A stretch of 57,321 nt of DNA from an uncultured bacterium (GTDB taxonomy: Bacteria > Bacteroidota > Bacteroidia > Bacteroidales > Bacteroidaceae). The first letter of the stretch is position 1, and every line of letters begins with the position of its first letter. The stretch is taken from assembly GCA_946546825.1 (NCBI GenBank), contig CAMNOK010000004.1, positions 1 to 57,321 of the forward strand. The letters are read 5' to 3'. Below, in pieces: positions 45,359 to 55,653 of this stretch. A program made the translations under genes and the position numbers. Below the pieces are notes generated by a model. The model searched no databases, was not told the DNA's origin, and saw only the letters and a program-made list of their open reading frames with translations.

Positions 45359-46024
45359 ATGGAAACATCAGAGTTCTTTGCTAAGTTTAAGAGCTGGTAT
45401 CTGTGGGGCCATCTCGCAGCCATGGCTGCTGTCGTGGTGGTGTTGTGTCTGGGTGTGAAGTATGCCCTCGACATATATACTCACCATGGGGAAGCCATAA
45501 CCATTCCTGACCTACGCAAGAGCAGTGTGGAGAATGCCATTCATGTGTTAGAGGAGATGGGGCTGAAAGCAGAAGTGACAGATACGGGCTATGTGAAGAC
45601 GTTGCCTGCCGACTGTGTTTTGGAACAGTCGCTGCAGCCTGGTCAGAAAGTCAAGACAGGCAGAATTGTCTATCTGACGGTGAACGCTTCCCAGTCGCCT
45701 ACCATTACGCTGCCCGATATCATCGACAACAGCTCCTTCCGTGAGGCGATGGCCAAGCTGACGGCCATGGGCTTCAAAGTGGGCCAGCCGGAGTTTGTGC
45801 CTGGTGAGAAGGATTGGGTCTATGGAGTTGTCAGCAAAGGACGTCATCTCGCTACCGGAGACAAGGTGTCTGTCGATGCCACCGTTATCATTCAGGTGGG
45901 TAACGGGCTGCGCGACGATGACGCAGAGGTGGATTATGTCGATCAGGTCGATGCTGACGACTTCGAATACAGTGAGGATGGGGGTGATGTCGATGAATTT
46001 GAAGAGGTTACCTCACCAGAGTAA
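45359..46024 (+). CDS. PASTA domain membrane protein
   Basis: Single TM then PASTA repeats (PDLRKSSVENAIHVLEEMGLKAEV.. / PDIIDNSSFREAMAKLTAMGFKVG..); no kinase domain. Confidence 0.92.
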   Translation: METSEFFAKFKSWYLWGHLAAMAAVVVVLCLGVKYALDIYTHHGEAITIPDLRKSSVENAIHVLEEMGLKAEVTDTGYVKTLPADCVLEQSLQPGQKVKTGRIVYLTVNASQSPTITLPDIIDNSSFREAMAKLTAMGFKVGQPEFVPGEKDWVYGVVSKGRHLATGDKVSVDATVIIQVGNGLRDDDAEVDYVDQVDADDFEYSEDGGDVDEFEEVTSPE

Positions 46025-46037
46025 ACCGTAATGGCTT

Positions 46038-47147
46038 ATGACAGAAGACTATTCTGAAGATATAGAACTGTATGACGATGACCTGGAGGAATCTTCCGAC
46101 TCTGCGGTTGACAACGGTCAGGAACTGTACGAGCACTTCCGCTTCGTGGTGGATGCCGGACAGGCAAAGCTTCGTGTGGACAAGTTCATGCAGGACAAGA
46201 TGCAGCATTCCTCGCGCAACCGCATCCAAAAGGCTGCCGATGCAGGCTTCGTGCATGTCAACGATCAGCCGGTGAAGAGCAACTATAAGGTACGCCCTGG
46301 CGACGTGGTCACGTTGAAACTTGACCGCCCTCGCCATGATAATACCATCGAGCCGGAAGACATACCTCTTGATGTTGTCTATGAAGACGATGCTCTGATG
46401 GTGGTCAACAAACCGGCCGGACTGGTGGTACATCCAGGGGCAGGAAACTTCCATGGCACCCTCATCAATGCCGTGGCATGGCATCTGCGCGATAACCTGC
46501 AGTTCGACCCCAACGACCCGGAGGTGGGCCTTGTTCACCGCATCGACAAAGACACCAGCGGCCTTTTAGTCATTGCCAAGACACCGGAGGCGAAATCGAA
46601 GCTTGGCAAACAGTTTTTCAACAAGACCACCCACCGCTCCTATGAGGCACTCGTGTGGTGTAACTTTACGGAGGACGAAGGACGCATCGAGGGAAACATT
46701 TCCCGTGACCCGCGCGACAGGCTCCGTATGACGGTGCTTCCGCCTGATTCTGAGTTGGGCAAGCCTGCCGTCACCCACTGGCGCGTCTTGGAGCGCTACG
46801 GCTATACCACACTGGTGGAATGCCGACTGGAGACAGGGCGCACCCACCAGATTCGTGCCCACATGCGCCACATCGGGCATCCTCTGTTCTGTGACGAACG
46901 CTATGGAGGCACAGAGATCCTTCGCGGACAGCGGTCATCAGCTTACAAGGCTTTCATCCAGAATTGCTTTAAACTCTGTCCGCGGCAGGTGCTCCATGCC
47001 CGCACGCTGGGTTTTGTACATCCTGTGACAGGTGAGCAGATGGACTTCACTTCGCCGATACCTGCCGACATGCGGGGGGTCATTGAGAAATGGAGAGGCT
47101 ATATAGCAGGACGGACTGCTGACAACATGACAATTTCTGAAAGTTAA
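46038..47147 (+). CDS. rluD: RluA/RluD family pseudouridine synthase
   Basis: S4 domain then VHRIDKDTSGLLVIAKT, ETGRTHQIRAHMRHIGHPL. Confidence 0.94.
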   Translation: MTEDYSEDIELYDDDLEESSDSAVDNGQELYEHFRFVVDAGQAKLRVDKFMQDKMQHSSRNRIQKAADAGFVHVNDQPVKSNYKVRPGDVVTLKLDRPRHDNTIEPEDIPLDVVYEDDALMVVNKPAGLVVHPGAGNFHGTLINAVAWHLRDNLQFDPNDPEVGLVHRIDKDTSGLLVIAKTPEAKSKLGKQFFNKTTHRSYEALVWCNFTEDEGRIEGNISRDPRDRLRMTVLPPDSELGKPAVTHWRVLERYGYTTLVECRLETGRTHQIRAHMRHIGHPLFCDERYGGTEILRGQRSSAYKAFIQNCFKLCPRQVLHARTLGFVHPVTGEQMDFTSPIPADMRGVIEKWRGYIAGRTADNMTISES

Positions 47148-47169
47148 AAAATAAAACATAATCATATCT

Positions 47170-48171
47170 ATGAGAACAACAAAACGAACCATAGCCATTG
47201 TCTGCGGAGGAGACTCCTCAGAGCATGACGTTTCCCTGCGTTCGGCACAGGGACTCTTCTCTTTCTTCGACAAAGAGCGTTACAACGTCTATATTGTTGA
47301 TATCAAAGGTACTGACTGGCATGTGAATCTCTCCGACGGTCAGACGGCGCGTATCGACAAGAACGATTTCTCTTTCAAGCTGAATGGAAAGACCGTCTGG
47401 TTTGACTATGCCTACATCACCATTCATGGTACTCCGGGCGAGAACGGCATCATGCAAGGCTACTTTGAACTTGTCCACCTGCCTTACAGTACCAGTGGCG
47501 TACTGGTAGAAGCCCTGACCTTCGATAAGTTTGCACTGAACAACTATCTGCGTGGCTTCGGCGTGAACGTAGCCAAGAGCATCATGTTGCGCCGAGGCGA
47601 GGAAAACAAGTTTACCGAGCAGCAGATAGAACAGGAAATCGGCATGCCGTGTTTCGTAAAGCCTGCTGCCGACGGGTCGAGCTTCGGTGTGTCAAAGGTG
47701 AAGAAGGCAGACCAGCTGGCACCGGCCCTGCGCAATGCCTTCATGGAGTGCGAGGAGGTGATGATTGAGGCCTACCTCCAAGGTACAGAAGTCACTGTGG
47801 GCTGCTACAAGACGCGTGAGAAGAGCGTGGTGTTCCCTGTTACCGAGGTCGTTACCGACAACGAGTTCTTCGACTACGATGCCAAGTACAACGGCCAGGT
47901 GCAGGAGATTACGCCCGCCCGTATCTCACCAGAACTCTCCGCTGCCTTGCAGGCTGAGACCAGCCGCATCTATGACATCCTTCACTGCAACGGCATCATA
48001 CGTGTTGATTTCATCGTTACCAAAAATGCCGATGGCACCGACCGTATCAACATGTTGGAGGTGAACACTACGCCAGGCATGACGGCAACCAGTTTTATAC
48101 CGCAACAAGTGCGTGCCGCCGGTCTCGACATCAAGGACGTGCTCACCGATATTGTGGAAAATCAGTTTTAG
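47170..48171 (+). CDS. ddl: D-alanine--D-alanine ligase
   Basis: IVCGGDSSEHDVSLRSAQ, CFVKPAADGSSFGVSKVK, INMLEVNTTPGMTATSFIPQQ. Confidence 0.95.
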   Translation: MRTTKRTIAIVCGGDSSEHDVSLRSAQGLFSFFDKERYNVYIVDIKGTDWHVNLSDGQTARIDKNDFSFKLNGKTVWFDYAYITIHGTPGENGIMQGYFELVHLPYSTSGVLVEALTFDKFALNNYLRGFGVNVAKSIMLRRGEENKFTEQQIEQEIGMPCFVKPAADGSSFGVSKVKKADQLAPALRNAFMECEEVMIEAYLQGTEVTVGCYKTREKSVVFPVTEVVTDNEFFDYDAKYNGQVQEITPARISPELSAALQAETSRIYDILHCNGIIRVDFIVTKNADGTDRINMLEVNTTPGMTATSFIPQQVRAAGLDIKDVLTDIVENQF

Positions 48172-48194
48172 CAAGTTACAGGTAACAGGAAAAT

Positions 48195-49358
48195 ATGATG
48201 ACGGAGTACGATGAGATCCGGCCATACGAGGCGGGAGAGATAAAGCAGGCCTTTGAGGAGATGCTCGCCGACAGACAGTTCGCCATGGTGCTGAAAAGCT
48301 TCGCCCCCTGGATGCCGAAGATGTTGCGCAATGGCCTGTTGAGGATAGCCTTCACCGGCGTGAAGACTCCCCTCGACTTTCAACTGAGGTTCATGAAACC
48401 GGTGGTGAAATATATCATCCGGCGACATACCGACGGCTGTACCTTTGATGACAGGTTGATGCCGGCTGACAAATCGCTGCGCTACACCTTTGTGTCCAAC
48501 CACCGCGACATCGTCCTCGACTCTGCTTTCCTCGACGTGATGCTCCTCAGTAACGGCTATCCAACAACCGTGGAAATCGGCATCGGTGATAACCTGCTCA
48601 TCTATCCCTGGATCAAACGCCTTGTCCGTATGAACAAGGCTTTTATCGTGCGTCGCAGCCTTACGCCCAAGGAGATGTTGCGCTCCAGTCGCTTGATGAG
48701 CAGCTACATCCATCATGCCGTCACCAAGAAGCGTGAAAACATCTGGATAGCCCAGCGCGAGGGTAGGGCCAAAGACTCTGATGACCGTACGCAGGAATCA
48801 GTGCTGAAGATGTTGGCCATGGGCGGGGAGGGGACTCCCGTGGAGAGCCTGAAGGAACTGAACATTGTGCCCCTGACCATCAGCTATGAATATGATCCCT
48901 GCGACTACCTTAAGGCGCAGGAGTTTCAGCTGAAACGTGACAACCCTCGTTTCAAGAAGAGCCGGCAAGACGACCTCGACAACATGAAGACAGGCATCTT
49001 CGGCTATAAGGGAAGAGTGCACTACCATTGTGGCACTCCCGTCAATGAATGGATAGACCAGCTGGCTTCACTGCCTCGGACCGAAGTATTTGCGGAGCTA
49101 TGCCGACGCATGGACCGAGAGCTGCACAGCGGCTATAGGCTCTATGCCAACAACTTCGTAGCACTCGACCTGCTGCATGGCAGCCATGACTACGCCGACC
49201 GCTATACGCATCAAGATGTGGAGAGCTTTGAGAACTACTTAGCCGGACAGATCAAGAAAATAAGACTGCCGCAGAAGGATGAGGCTTTCCTCCGTGAATG
49301 CATGCTGACCATGTATGCCAACCCCACCATTAACTACCTCAACACCCAACAACCATGA
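48195..49358 (+). CDS. acyltransferase (PlsC-like/1-acylglycerol-3-phosphate acyltransferase family)
   Basis: FVSNHRDIVLDSAFLDVML (HxxxxD), WIAQREGRAKDSDDRTQESVLKML. Confidence 0.87.
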   Translation: MMTEYDEIRPYEAGEIKQAFEEMLADRQFAMVLKSFAPWMPKMLRNGLLRIAFTGVKTPLDFQLRFMKPVVKYIIRRHTDGCTFDDRLMPADKSLRYTFVSNHRDIVLDSAFLDVMLLSNGYPTTVEIGIGDNLLIYPWIKRLVRMNKAFIVRRSLTPKEMLRSSRLMSSYIHHAVTKKRENIWIAQREGRAKDSDDRTQESVLKMLAMGGEGTPVESLKELNIVPLTISYEYDPCDYLKAQEFQLKRDNPRFKKSRQDDLDNMKTGIFGYKGRVHYHCGTPVNEWIDQLASLPRTEVFAELCRRMDRELHSGYRLYANNFVALDLLHGSHDYADRYTHQDVESFENYLAGQIKKIRLPQKDEAFLRECMLTMYANPTINYLNTQQP

Positions 49359-50020
49359 AGAGAAGTCTTCTACTGCTGCCCCTTCTGCTACTCCTGCTGA
49401 CAGCCTGTAGCAGCGATGACTATGAGACGGGTGACAGCGCCTACTCCTACCTCAAGGCAGAACTCGTGGAGGCTTACACAGACTCCTATGGAAACATTGT
49501 CAGAGTAGGTTTCGATGACGACGGGCAGATGATGCTCAGCCAGGCCGTAGCTACCAACTGGGCTTCTACAGCCGACTCTGTATATCGTGCTTTGCTCTAC
49601 TTCAATCAATACCCTACACCCCCGATGAACCAGCAGCTTGTGCCGGTGAGCATCGGGCGCGTTCCCGTACTCTTTCCGAAGGAAGCTGCCGATTTCGAAG
49701 GAGGAATGAAGACCGACCCCCTCGGCTTCCAGAGTGCCTGGCTTGGCACCAACAAAAAATACCTCAACCTTGGGCTGATACTCAAGAGTGGGGTGCCCGA
49801 TGACAAGGATGCCGTCCAGGGCGTAGGTGTAGAGAAAGTATCAGAAACATCGCAGATGACTATCCTACGCCTCTATCACGATCAGGGTGGGGTGCCGGAA
49901 TACTACAGTTCGCGCGTCTTCGTGAGCATTCCCGTCAAGTCTGTACTCACCTCAGACAGTGTCACCATCCTCATCAACACCTACAAGGGTGTCGTGGAAC
50001 GCAAATACAAAATCAAATAA
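49355..50020 (+). CDS. NigD-like lipoprotein
   Basis: Lipobox LLTAC; VAYTD..GNIVRVGFDDDGQ-like NigD pattern; ATGA overlap with upstream gene. Confidence 0.7.
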   Translation: MKRSLLLLPLLLLLLTACSSDDYETGDSAYSYLKAELVEAYTDSYGNIVRVGFDDDGQMMLSQAVATNWASTADSVYRALLYFNQYPTPPMNQQLVPVSIGRVPVLFPKEAADFEGGMKTDPLGFQSAWLGTNKKYLNLGLILKSGVPDDKDAVQGVGVEKVSETSQMTILRLYHDQGGVPEYYSSRVFVSIPVKSVLTSDSVTILINTYKGVVERKYKIK

Positions 50021-50025
50021 AAAAT

Positions 50026-50283
50026 ATGAAACAGACCGTTTACACTACTTATGGAACCTGCTCAAAGTTCATCAACTTTGAGCTCGACGATGAACAGCGA
50101 CTTCACAATGTGCAGTTCATGGGGGGCTGCCCCGGCAACACCGTCGGACTGGCTAAGATGGTGGAGGGACGACCTGCCCGCGAGGTCATCGACCTGCTGA
50201 AAAACATTAAGTGTGGAAGCAAGCCCACTTCCTGTCCAGACCAGTTGGCACAGGCATTGGAGAAAGAGCTTGGTGGAAAATAA
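50026..50283 (+). CDS. TSCPD domain protein (TIGR03905-like)
   Basis: YTTYGTCSKFINFELDDEQRLHNVQFMGGCPGNTVGL and KPTSCPDQLAQAL. Confidence 0.88.
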   Translation: MKQTVYTTYGTCSKFINFELDDEQRLHNVQFMGGCPGNTVGLAKMVEGRPAREVIDLLKNIKCGSKPTSCPDQLAQALEKELGGK

Positions 50284-50321
50284 GAGAAAGGCAGGTTGAC
50301 AAACATCAACCTGCCTTTCTC
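50284..50321. terminator. Bidirectional terminator
   Basis: GAGAAAGGCAGGTTGA-CAAACA-TCAACCTGCCTTTCTC, 16-bp perfect stem. Confidence 0.85.
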
Positions 50322-50325
50322 TTCG

Positions 50326-50399
50326 TGTCGACACTTGGATTCGAACCAAGGACCCCCACCATGTCAAGGTGATACTCTAACCAGCTGAGCTATGCCGAC
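50326..50399 (-). tRNA. tRNA-Val (anticodon GAC)
   Basis: GTCGGCATAGCTCAGCTGGTTAGAGTATCACCTTGACATGGTGGGGGTCCTTGGTTCGAATCCAAGTGTCGACA. Confidence 0.93.
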
Positions 50400-50412
50400 T
50401 TTTCATGCTTAG

Positions 50413-50494
50413 TGCGCCTGACAGGACTCGAACCTGCACGTCGCAAGACACCAGATCCTAAGTCTGACGCGTCTACCAATTCCGCCACAGGCGC
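50413..50494 (-). tRNA. tRNA-Leu (anticodon TAG)
   Basis: GCGCCTGTGGCGGAATTGGTAGACGCGTCAGACTTAGGATCTGGTG..GGTTCGAGTCCTGTCAGGCGCA with variable arm. Confidence 0.93.
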
Positions 50495-50646
50495 ATGTGC
50501 CGTCATTTGGTGTGCAAAGATACAATGATTTTGTGAATTGACCAAATAAATCCTACCTTTTTTTGTCCGATAGGCATTTCTGCCGACCGAAGTGGACAAT
50601 CGGACACGTTGAGCGGATTGTCCGGACAGCATGACAACATGTGCTT

Positions 50647-51693
50647 CTATCTTGACAGAAGCTGGCGTGCGAATTCGATGATGGTGTCTCGCCCGCGGAG
50701 AAAGTCATCGTCGGAAAGTGATACAGGGTAGTCGGGAGCGATGCCCTGCTCGGTGCAGACACCATTGGCATCGTACATGGGACAGGCAGAGAAGCGGACG
50801 CTCCATCCATTGGGAAGCTCACTGCTGAAGGGTAGGCCAGCACCGCCGCCTGTCTGGTCGCCTACGGTGGTGACCAGTGGGCTGCACTTCATGTATTTAA
50901 CAAACTCGTTGGCGGCACTGAACACCTGACGGTTGGTGAGCACGGCCACACGTTTCTGCCACCGGACACCCTTCCCGGGTTTGAGAGTCTGCTTTTGCAG
51001 AGAAGAAAAATCATTGTGCCCGCGTCCGGTCTTGTGTTGTATATAGCCCACATGGGTAGGTGCGTTGAAGAAACGGGCGGCCAGAGCCTCGGCGCTTGTC
51101 ACCATGCCGCCGCCATTGCCACGGAGGTCGATGATGAGTCCGCGACAGGGCGCCAGATACATGAAAATCTCATCAAGGTTTCCGGCGCCGAAGGTTACTT
51201 CGAAGCTCTCGCAGCGCAGGTAACCGATATTGTCATCGAGGACTCTGTATTGCAGGCCGCTGACCATCCGGTAGTCGGTGCCGAGATATTTGCGAAGCAG
51301 TGTGTCGGAGACGTTGGCCGGAAAGTCTTCGTGCCACGACCAGTTGCGCCCGGTGTCGAAGGCCGAGTAGAGGTTGACATGTCCGTCGCGCAGTTCGCCC
51401 AGCATGTTGGTCAGTACCTCAAACTCCTGTGCCTTGGTCATACCGGGATCCATTTGTCGGCTGTAGCGGGCATACACCTCGTTCCAATCGAGACCGAAGG
51501 CCTGACGTTTTTCTTCAAAGAAGCAGTAGTGCTCGTCGATGATATGCCAGAGGGCTTCGAAATTTCCCTGTGGCATGTCTGGATATTCTTTCTCATCGAT
51601 ACAGCTGGAGAGGGTGGTCAGCAGGATGAGCAGGAGATACAGGACGGAGCGCTGTAACGGAAGAACTGTGGAAATATCGCGTCGGGTGTTCAT
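50647..51693 (-). CDS. S41 family peptidase (lipoprotein)
   Basis: LIIDLRGNGGGMVTSAEALAARFF, VLTNRQVFSAANEFVKYMK. Confidence 0.88.
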   Translation of the reverse strand: MNTRRDISTVLPLQRSVLYLLLILLTTLSSCIDEKEYPDMPQGNFEALWHIIDEHYCFFEEKRQAFGLDWNEVYARYSRQMDPGMTKAQEFEVLTNMLGELRDGHVNLYSAFDTGRNWSWHEDFPANVSDTLLRKYLGTDYRMVSGLQYRVLDDNIGYLRCESFEVTFGAGNLDEIFMYLAPCRGLIIDLRGNGGGMVTSAEALAARFFNAPTHVGYIQHKTGRGHNDFSSLQKQTLKPGKGVRWQKRVAVLTNRQVFSAANEFVKYMKCSPLVTTVGDQTGGGAGLPFSSELPNGWSVRFSACPMYDANGVCTEQGIAPDYPVSLSDDDFLRGRDTIIEFARQLLSR

Positions 51694-51718
51694 AGCTTCT
51701 ATATATAATAATGTGTAA

Positions 51719-52582
51719 TTAGCGTGGGCTGTATTTGATGAGTCTGAAATGTTTCACCCAGCCTATGACGAGCGCATGAGTATATTGATGTTGACGCAGT
51801 CCATTGACACGCGCTTGTCGCACGTCGCCCAGATAACCCATGCGGAAGGTTTGCCGCATGACTGTGATGTCGAGGGTGAGCATGTGGTGAAGTGACGGTG
51901 TGTTGAAGGGATGGGTGAAAACGGCATTATGATCGTAGTCGCCTCGAGAGAAGATTTCGTAGTAGGACTGTCCGTAATTGGGACTGAACATGACGCCCAT
52001 GAGGGGTGCTGCCAGCTCGTAGCGCAGGGTGATGGGGAAGTTGCCCAGGTGGGTGTCATAGGTGATGGCTGCTGTGGGGGAGATATTCAGGGCGGCCCGC
52101 AGTTGTGCGGGGTTGTTGCTGTTGCGCAGGTTGTAGTCGAAGCCCATTTCAAGGTTAGTTGTGGCACCGGCCTTTAGGTTGATGTTCCCGTCGAGGAAGT
52201 GCCAGTTGTAGAGCAAACCGTAACTGAAAGTGTATAGGCCTGCCAGTTCGTTGGCATTATGGGCTTTGTTCTTTGTGGAAGACAGAAATCCCTGGTGTAC
52301 GATGAGCTTAGACAGTGGATGGTCATCGTTGTCGCGGATGGTGTGTGATACGAAGCGGAGCTCCGCACCGCTGTACTCTCCAGGAGAGAGGTAGGTATCG
52401 AGGTGCTGGGTGTAGCCAATGCCGAAGAGTTTGGCACTGGTGACGGCTTTCCGGCTGACGAGGGTGTCGATGCCATGGCTGTCTTGTGCGATGGCTGCCT
52501 GCTGGCCGAGCAGCGTAAGGAGGACCAGCGTTGCCTGTCTGATGGATGCTTTCATGTAGCTGGCATTGAAGGGTTTATTCAT
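51719..52582 (-). CDS. DUF3316-like outer-membrane/secreted protein
   Basis: Signal peptide; beta-rich; SAKLFGIGYTQHLDTYLSPGEYSGAELRF. Confidence 0.65.
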   Translation of the reverse strand: MNKPFNASYMKASIRQATLVLLTLLGQQAAIAQDSHGIDTLVSRKAVTSAKLFGIGYTQHLDTYLSPGEYSGAELRFVSHTIRDNDDHPLSKLIVHQGFLSSTKNKAHNANELAGLYTFSYGLLYNWHFLDGNINLKAGATTNLEMGFDYNLRNSNNPAQLRAALNISPTAAITYDTHLGNFPITLRYELAAPLMGVMFSPNYGQSYYEIFSRGDYDHNAVFTHPFNTPSLHHMLTLDITVMRQTFRMGYLGDVRQARVNGLRQHQYTHALVIGWVKHFRLIKYSPR

Positions 52583-55238
52583 CGGGGAAAAGACTCAGTT
52601 GTCCTGTGATCTCGTCGATGACCTGTTGCTGTGTCTTGTGGTCTTCCTCGTTGTTGGTATCGTTGTCTGTTTCCTCTGCTTCATCCGTGTCGTCTTCAGC
52701 TTCATCTTCTGGCTCGGGGAAACGGGTGGGTTCCAGTTCCTCAATCTTCTCCACCTGCCAGGTGGTGAGGCGTTTACCCTTTGCCTTAAAGCCTTTGACG
52801 GCGATGAACTCCTCGGCATCGATTTCCATAGGGTCTCGATAGTCGTCATGTCCGCCGAAGGTGACCTTGATGCGCGGATAGACCTGATCGGTGAGCAACA
52901 CAGGAATGCTGTTGGGATTTTCGCCAATGTAGCTCTGGTGCTTCTTCATGCCTTCCATGAGGAAACGCTTGATATAAGGATAGCCCTCGTTGTCGCCATC
53001 ATAAAGAACGGCTGTCCATACTTTCTGGTCATCGTATTTCTCGATGCGCAGAATGGAATCTTCGTAGTGGTTGTTGACATCGAAGTTGGTGAGATAGAAC
53101 TCTCCGTTCTTCAAGACAACCAAGATGGAGTCGTCATCGTAGAATTCACCCAGTAGGATGCCGTGCTCGTCGTAGTTCAGTCGGTTGACATCGGGGTCGT
53201 ACCACACCTTGCGACCGCCGAGCGTGGAGTGGCCATGACTCTTCAGACCTATACGGTGGACAGGCTTCTTGGTCAGAATGTTACCTTTGGAGGTGCGCCC
53301 CTTGATGAGTACTTTGGAGAAGTCGCGCACGAGGAAGATGTTCTTCAGCGTGGGACTGGGTTCAAGGGTGATCTTGATGGTTTCGGCCTCGCCGTTGGGG
53401 TTGGCGGTGAAGTACATCACCTTGGAACCTGGCTTGCCTTGTGTGAGGTCGTACTCCTTGTCGCGGGTGAGGGTGGGAATGTTGAAACGCTTAATGAAGT
53501 AGTAGCCCTGCTTGCCGTCGCGGTAAATGACATTGTAGGTGGTACGCTTGTCGTTCTTCTTGAAGACCTGAAGGTGGAGTACGTTCTTGCCAACGAAGAC
53601 CTTCTCAGCCACGCGGATGACTTTGTATTTGCCGTCTTTATAGAAAATGATGACATCATCGATGTCGGAACAGTTGCAGACAAACTCGTCTTTCTTCAGT
53701 CCGGTACCGATGAAGCCTTCTGCGCGGTTGATGTAGAGCTTCTGATTGGCTTCTACAACCTTGGTGGCCTCAATGGTGTCGAAGTTGCGTATCTCTGTGC
53801 GGCGCGGATGTTCGCTGCCATATTTCTCCTTGATATAGGTGAACCAGTTGATGGTGACGTCGGTCATGTGATTCAGATCGTGCTCAATCTCTTTCAGCTC
53901 CGCCATGATGCGGGCTATCAGCTCGTCGGCCTTGTCTTTGTTGAACTTTAGAATGCGCTGCATCTTGATTTCCATGAGACGCAGGATATCATCGCGCGTC
54001 ACTTCACGAATGAAGTTCGGCTTGAATGGTTCCAGGCGCTTGTCGATATGCTCTACGGCCTTGTCCATGTTTTCTGCATTTTCAAAGCCCTTGTCCTTGT
54101 AGATGCGTTCTTCGATGAAGATTTTCTCCAAAGAGGCGAAAAACAGTTGTTCCAGCAGTTCGTCTTTCCTGATTTGAAGTTCTTTGCGCAGCAGCCCCAT
54201 GGTAAAGTCGGTGTTGTGGCGTAGCACATCGCTTACAGTGAGGAAGCATGGCTTGTTGTCCTCTATGACACAACAGTTGGGCGAGATGTTGATCTCGCAG
54301 TCAGTGAAGGCATAGAGAGCGTCTATGGTCTTGTCAGAAGAAACGCCAGGTGCAAGATGTACCTGTATCTCTACGTTGGCAGCCGTGAGGTCTTCCACTT
54401 TCTTGGCCTTAATCTTGCCTTTCTCGATGGCCTTGACGATGGAGTCCTGCAGGGTTTCAGAGGTCTTGGAGAAGGGAATCTCACGGATGACCAGTGTCTT
54501 CTGGTCGAGCTTCTCAATCTTGGCACGCACCTTGACGACACCGCCACGTTGTCCGTCGTTGTATTTAGAAACGTCAATGCTGCCGCTGGTAGGAAAGTCG
54601 GGGTAGAGCTGGAACGACTCTCCGCGCAGATAGCTGATGGCGGCATCGCAAATCTCGTTGAAGTTGTGGGGGAGAATCTTGGATGACAGACCGACGGCTA
54701 TGCCTTCTGCACCTTGTGCCAGCAGGAGAGGAAACTTGACAGGTAGGGTGATAGGCTCCTTGTTGCGACCGTCGTAGGACATCTTCCATTCGGTGGTCTT
54801 AGGGTTGAAGACCACGTCGAGGGCAAACTTCGACAGGCGTGCCTCAATATATCGGGGGGCAGCAGCACTGGAACCGGTGAGAATGTTTCCCCAGTTTCCC
54901 TGCGTATCTACCAGCAACTCTTTTTGTCCTAACTGCACCAACGCATCGCCGATGGAGGCATCGCCGTGGGGATGGAATTGCATGGTGTGGCCCACAATGT
55001 TGGCCACCTTGTTGTAACGACCGTCATCCATGCGCTTCATAGAGTGCAGAATGCGTCGCTGTACGGGTTTCAAGCCGTCTTCAATGTGGGGCACTGCACG
55101 CTCCAGAATGACATAGGAAGCGTAGTCCAGAAACCAATTTTGGTACATGCCGCTCAGGTGGTGAACGGCTGCTGCATCAAACCTGTTGATGGGCTTGTAG
55201 TCTGAATGTTCGTTAACCTCGATAATCTCCTCGTCCAT
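52575..55238 (-). CDS. parC: DNA topoisomerase IV / gyrase subunit A-like
   Basis: FLDYASYVILERAVPHIEDGLKPVQRRILHSM, FHPHGDASIGDALVQLGQKE; start moved to the internal Met. Confidence 0.93.
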   Translation of the reverse strand: MDEEIIEVNEHSDYKPINRFDAAAVHHLSGMYQNWFLDYASYVILERAVPHIEDGLKPVQRRILHSMKRMDDGRYNKVANIVGHTMQFHPHGDASIGDALVQLGQKELLVDTQGNWGNILTGSSAAAPRYIEARLSKFALDVVFNPKTTEWKMSYDGRNKEPITLPVKFPLLLAQGAEGIAVGLSSKILPHNFNEICDAAISYLRGESFQLYPDFPTSGSIDVSKYNDGQRGGVVKVRAKIEKLDQKTLVIREIPFSKTSETLQDSIVKAIEKGKIKAKKVEDLTAANVEIQVHLAPGVSSDKTIDALYAFTDCEINISPNCCVIEDNKPCFLTVSDVLRHNTDFTMGLLRKELQIRKDELLEQLFFASLEKIFIEERIYKDKGFENAENMDKAVEHIDKRLEPFKPNFIREVTRDDILRLMEIKMQRILKFNKDKADELIARIMAELKEIEHDLNHMTDVTINWFTYIKEKYGSEHPRRTEIRNFDTIEATKVVEANQKLYINRAEGFIGTGLKKDEFVCNCSDIDDVIIFYKDGKYKVIRVAEKVFVGKNVLHLQVFKKNDKRTTYNVIYRDGKQGYYFIKRFNIPTLTRDKEYDLTQGKPGSKVMYFTANPNGEAETIKITLEPSPTLKNIFLVRDFSKVLIKGRTSKGNILTKKPVHRIGLKSHGHSTLGGRKVWYDPDVNRLNYDEHGILLGEFYDDDSILVVLKNGEFYLTNFDVNNHYEDSILRIEKYDDQKVWTAVLYDGDNEGYPYIKRFLMEGMKKHQSYIGENPNSIPVLLTDQVYPRIKVTFGGHDDYRDPMEIDAEEFIAVKGFKAKGKRLTTWQVEKIEELEPTRFPEPEDEAEDDTDEAEETDNDTNNEEDHKTQQQVIDEITGQLSLFPDE

Positions 55239-55317
55239 AAGCTTGCTTGTGAATTTCCTGATTTTCTCGCAAAAGTACAAAAAAAAAATGAGATGGGAAG
55301 AAAATGCCTGACAAAAA

Positions 55318-55349
55318 TTTGGCAGTTTCATAAAATAGATGTAATTTTG
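55318..55349 (+). promoter_or_regulatory. Bacteroidetes-type promoter (TTTG-N20-TAATTTTG) of rpsU
   Basis: -33 at 55318-55321, -7 at 55342-55349. Confidence 0.75.
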
Positions 55350-55414
55350 CACCCGCTAATTATGGACTATGGTCCGAAAGGAATAAGTTTAACATTCAAA
55401 AATAAAGAAAAAGC

Positions 55415-55606
55415 ATGATTATTGTACCCGTAAAAGATGGTGAGAACATCGAAAGAGCTCTCAAGAAGTTTAAGAGAAAATTCGAAAAGACTGGTGTTGT
55501 GAAGGAACTGCGTGCTCGTCAGCAGTACAACAAGCCGTCTGTTCTGAAGAGACTCAAGATGGAACATGCCATCTATGTGCAGAAGCTGCGCGCTAACGAA
55601 GAGTAA
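55415..55606 (+). CDS. rpsU: 30S ribosomal protein S21
   Basis: MIIVPVKDGENIERALKKFKRKFEKTGVVKELRARQQYNKPS. Confidence 0.96.
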   Translation: MIIVPVKDGENIERALKKFKRKFEKTGVVKELRARQQYNKPSVLKRLKMEHAIYVQKLRANEE

Positions 55607-55653
55607 AAAAACTTCAAAAGATTTGGTGGTTTCAAGAATTCTTCGTATATTCG

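Noticed and set aside
53163-53951. 262-aa plus-strand ORF opposite parC (also 52566-53156)
   Set aside because: Antisense of a well-supported parC; Val/Gly-rich shadow translation.
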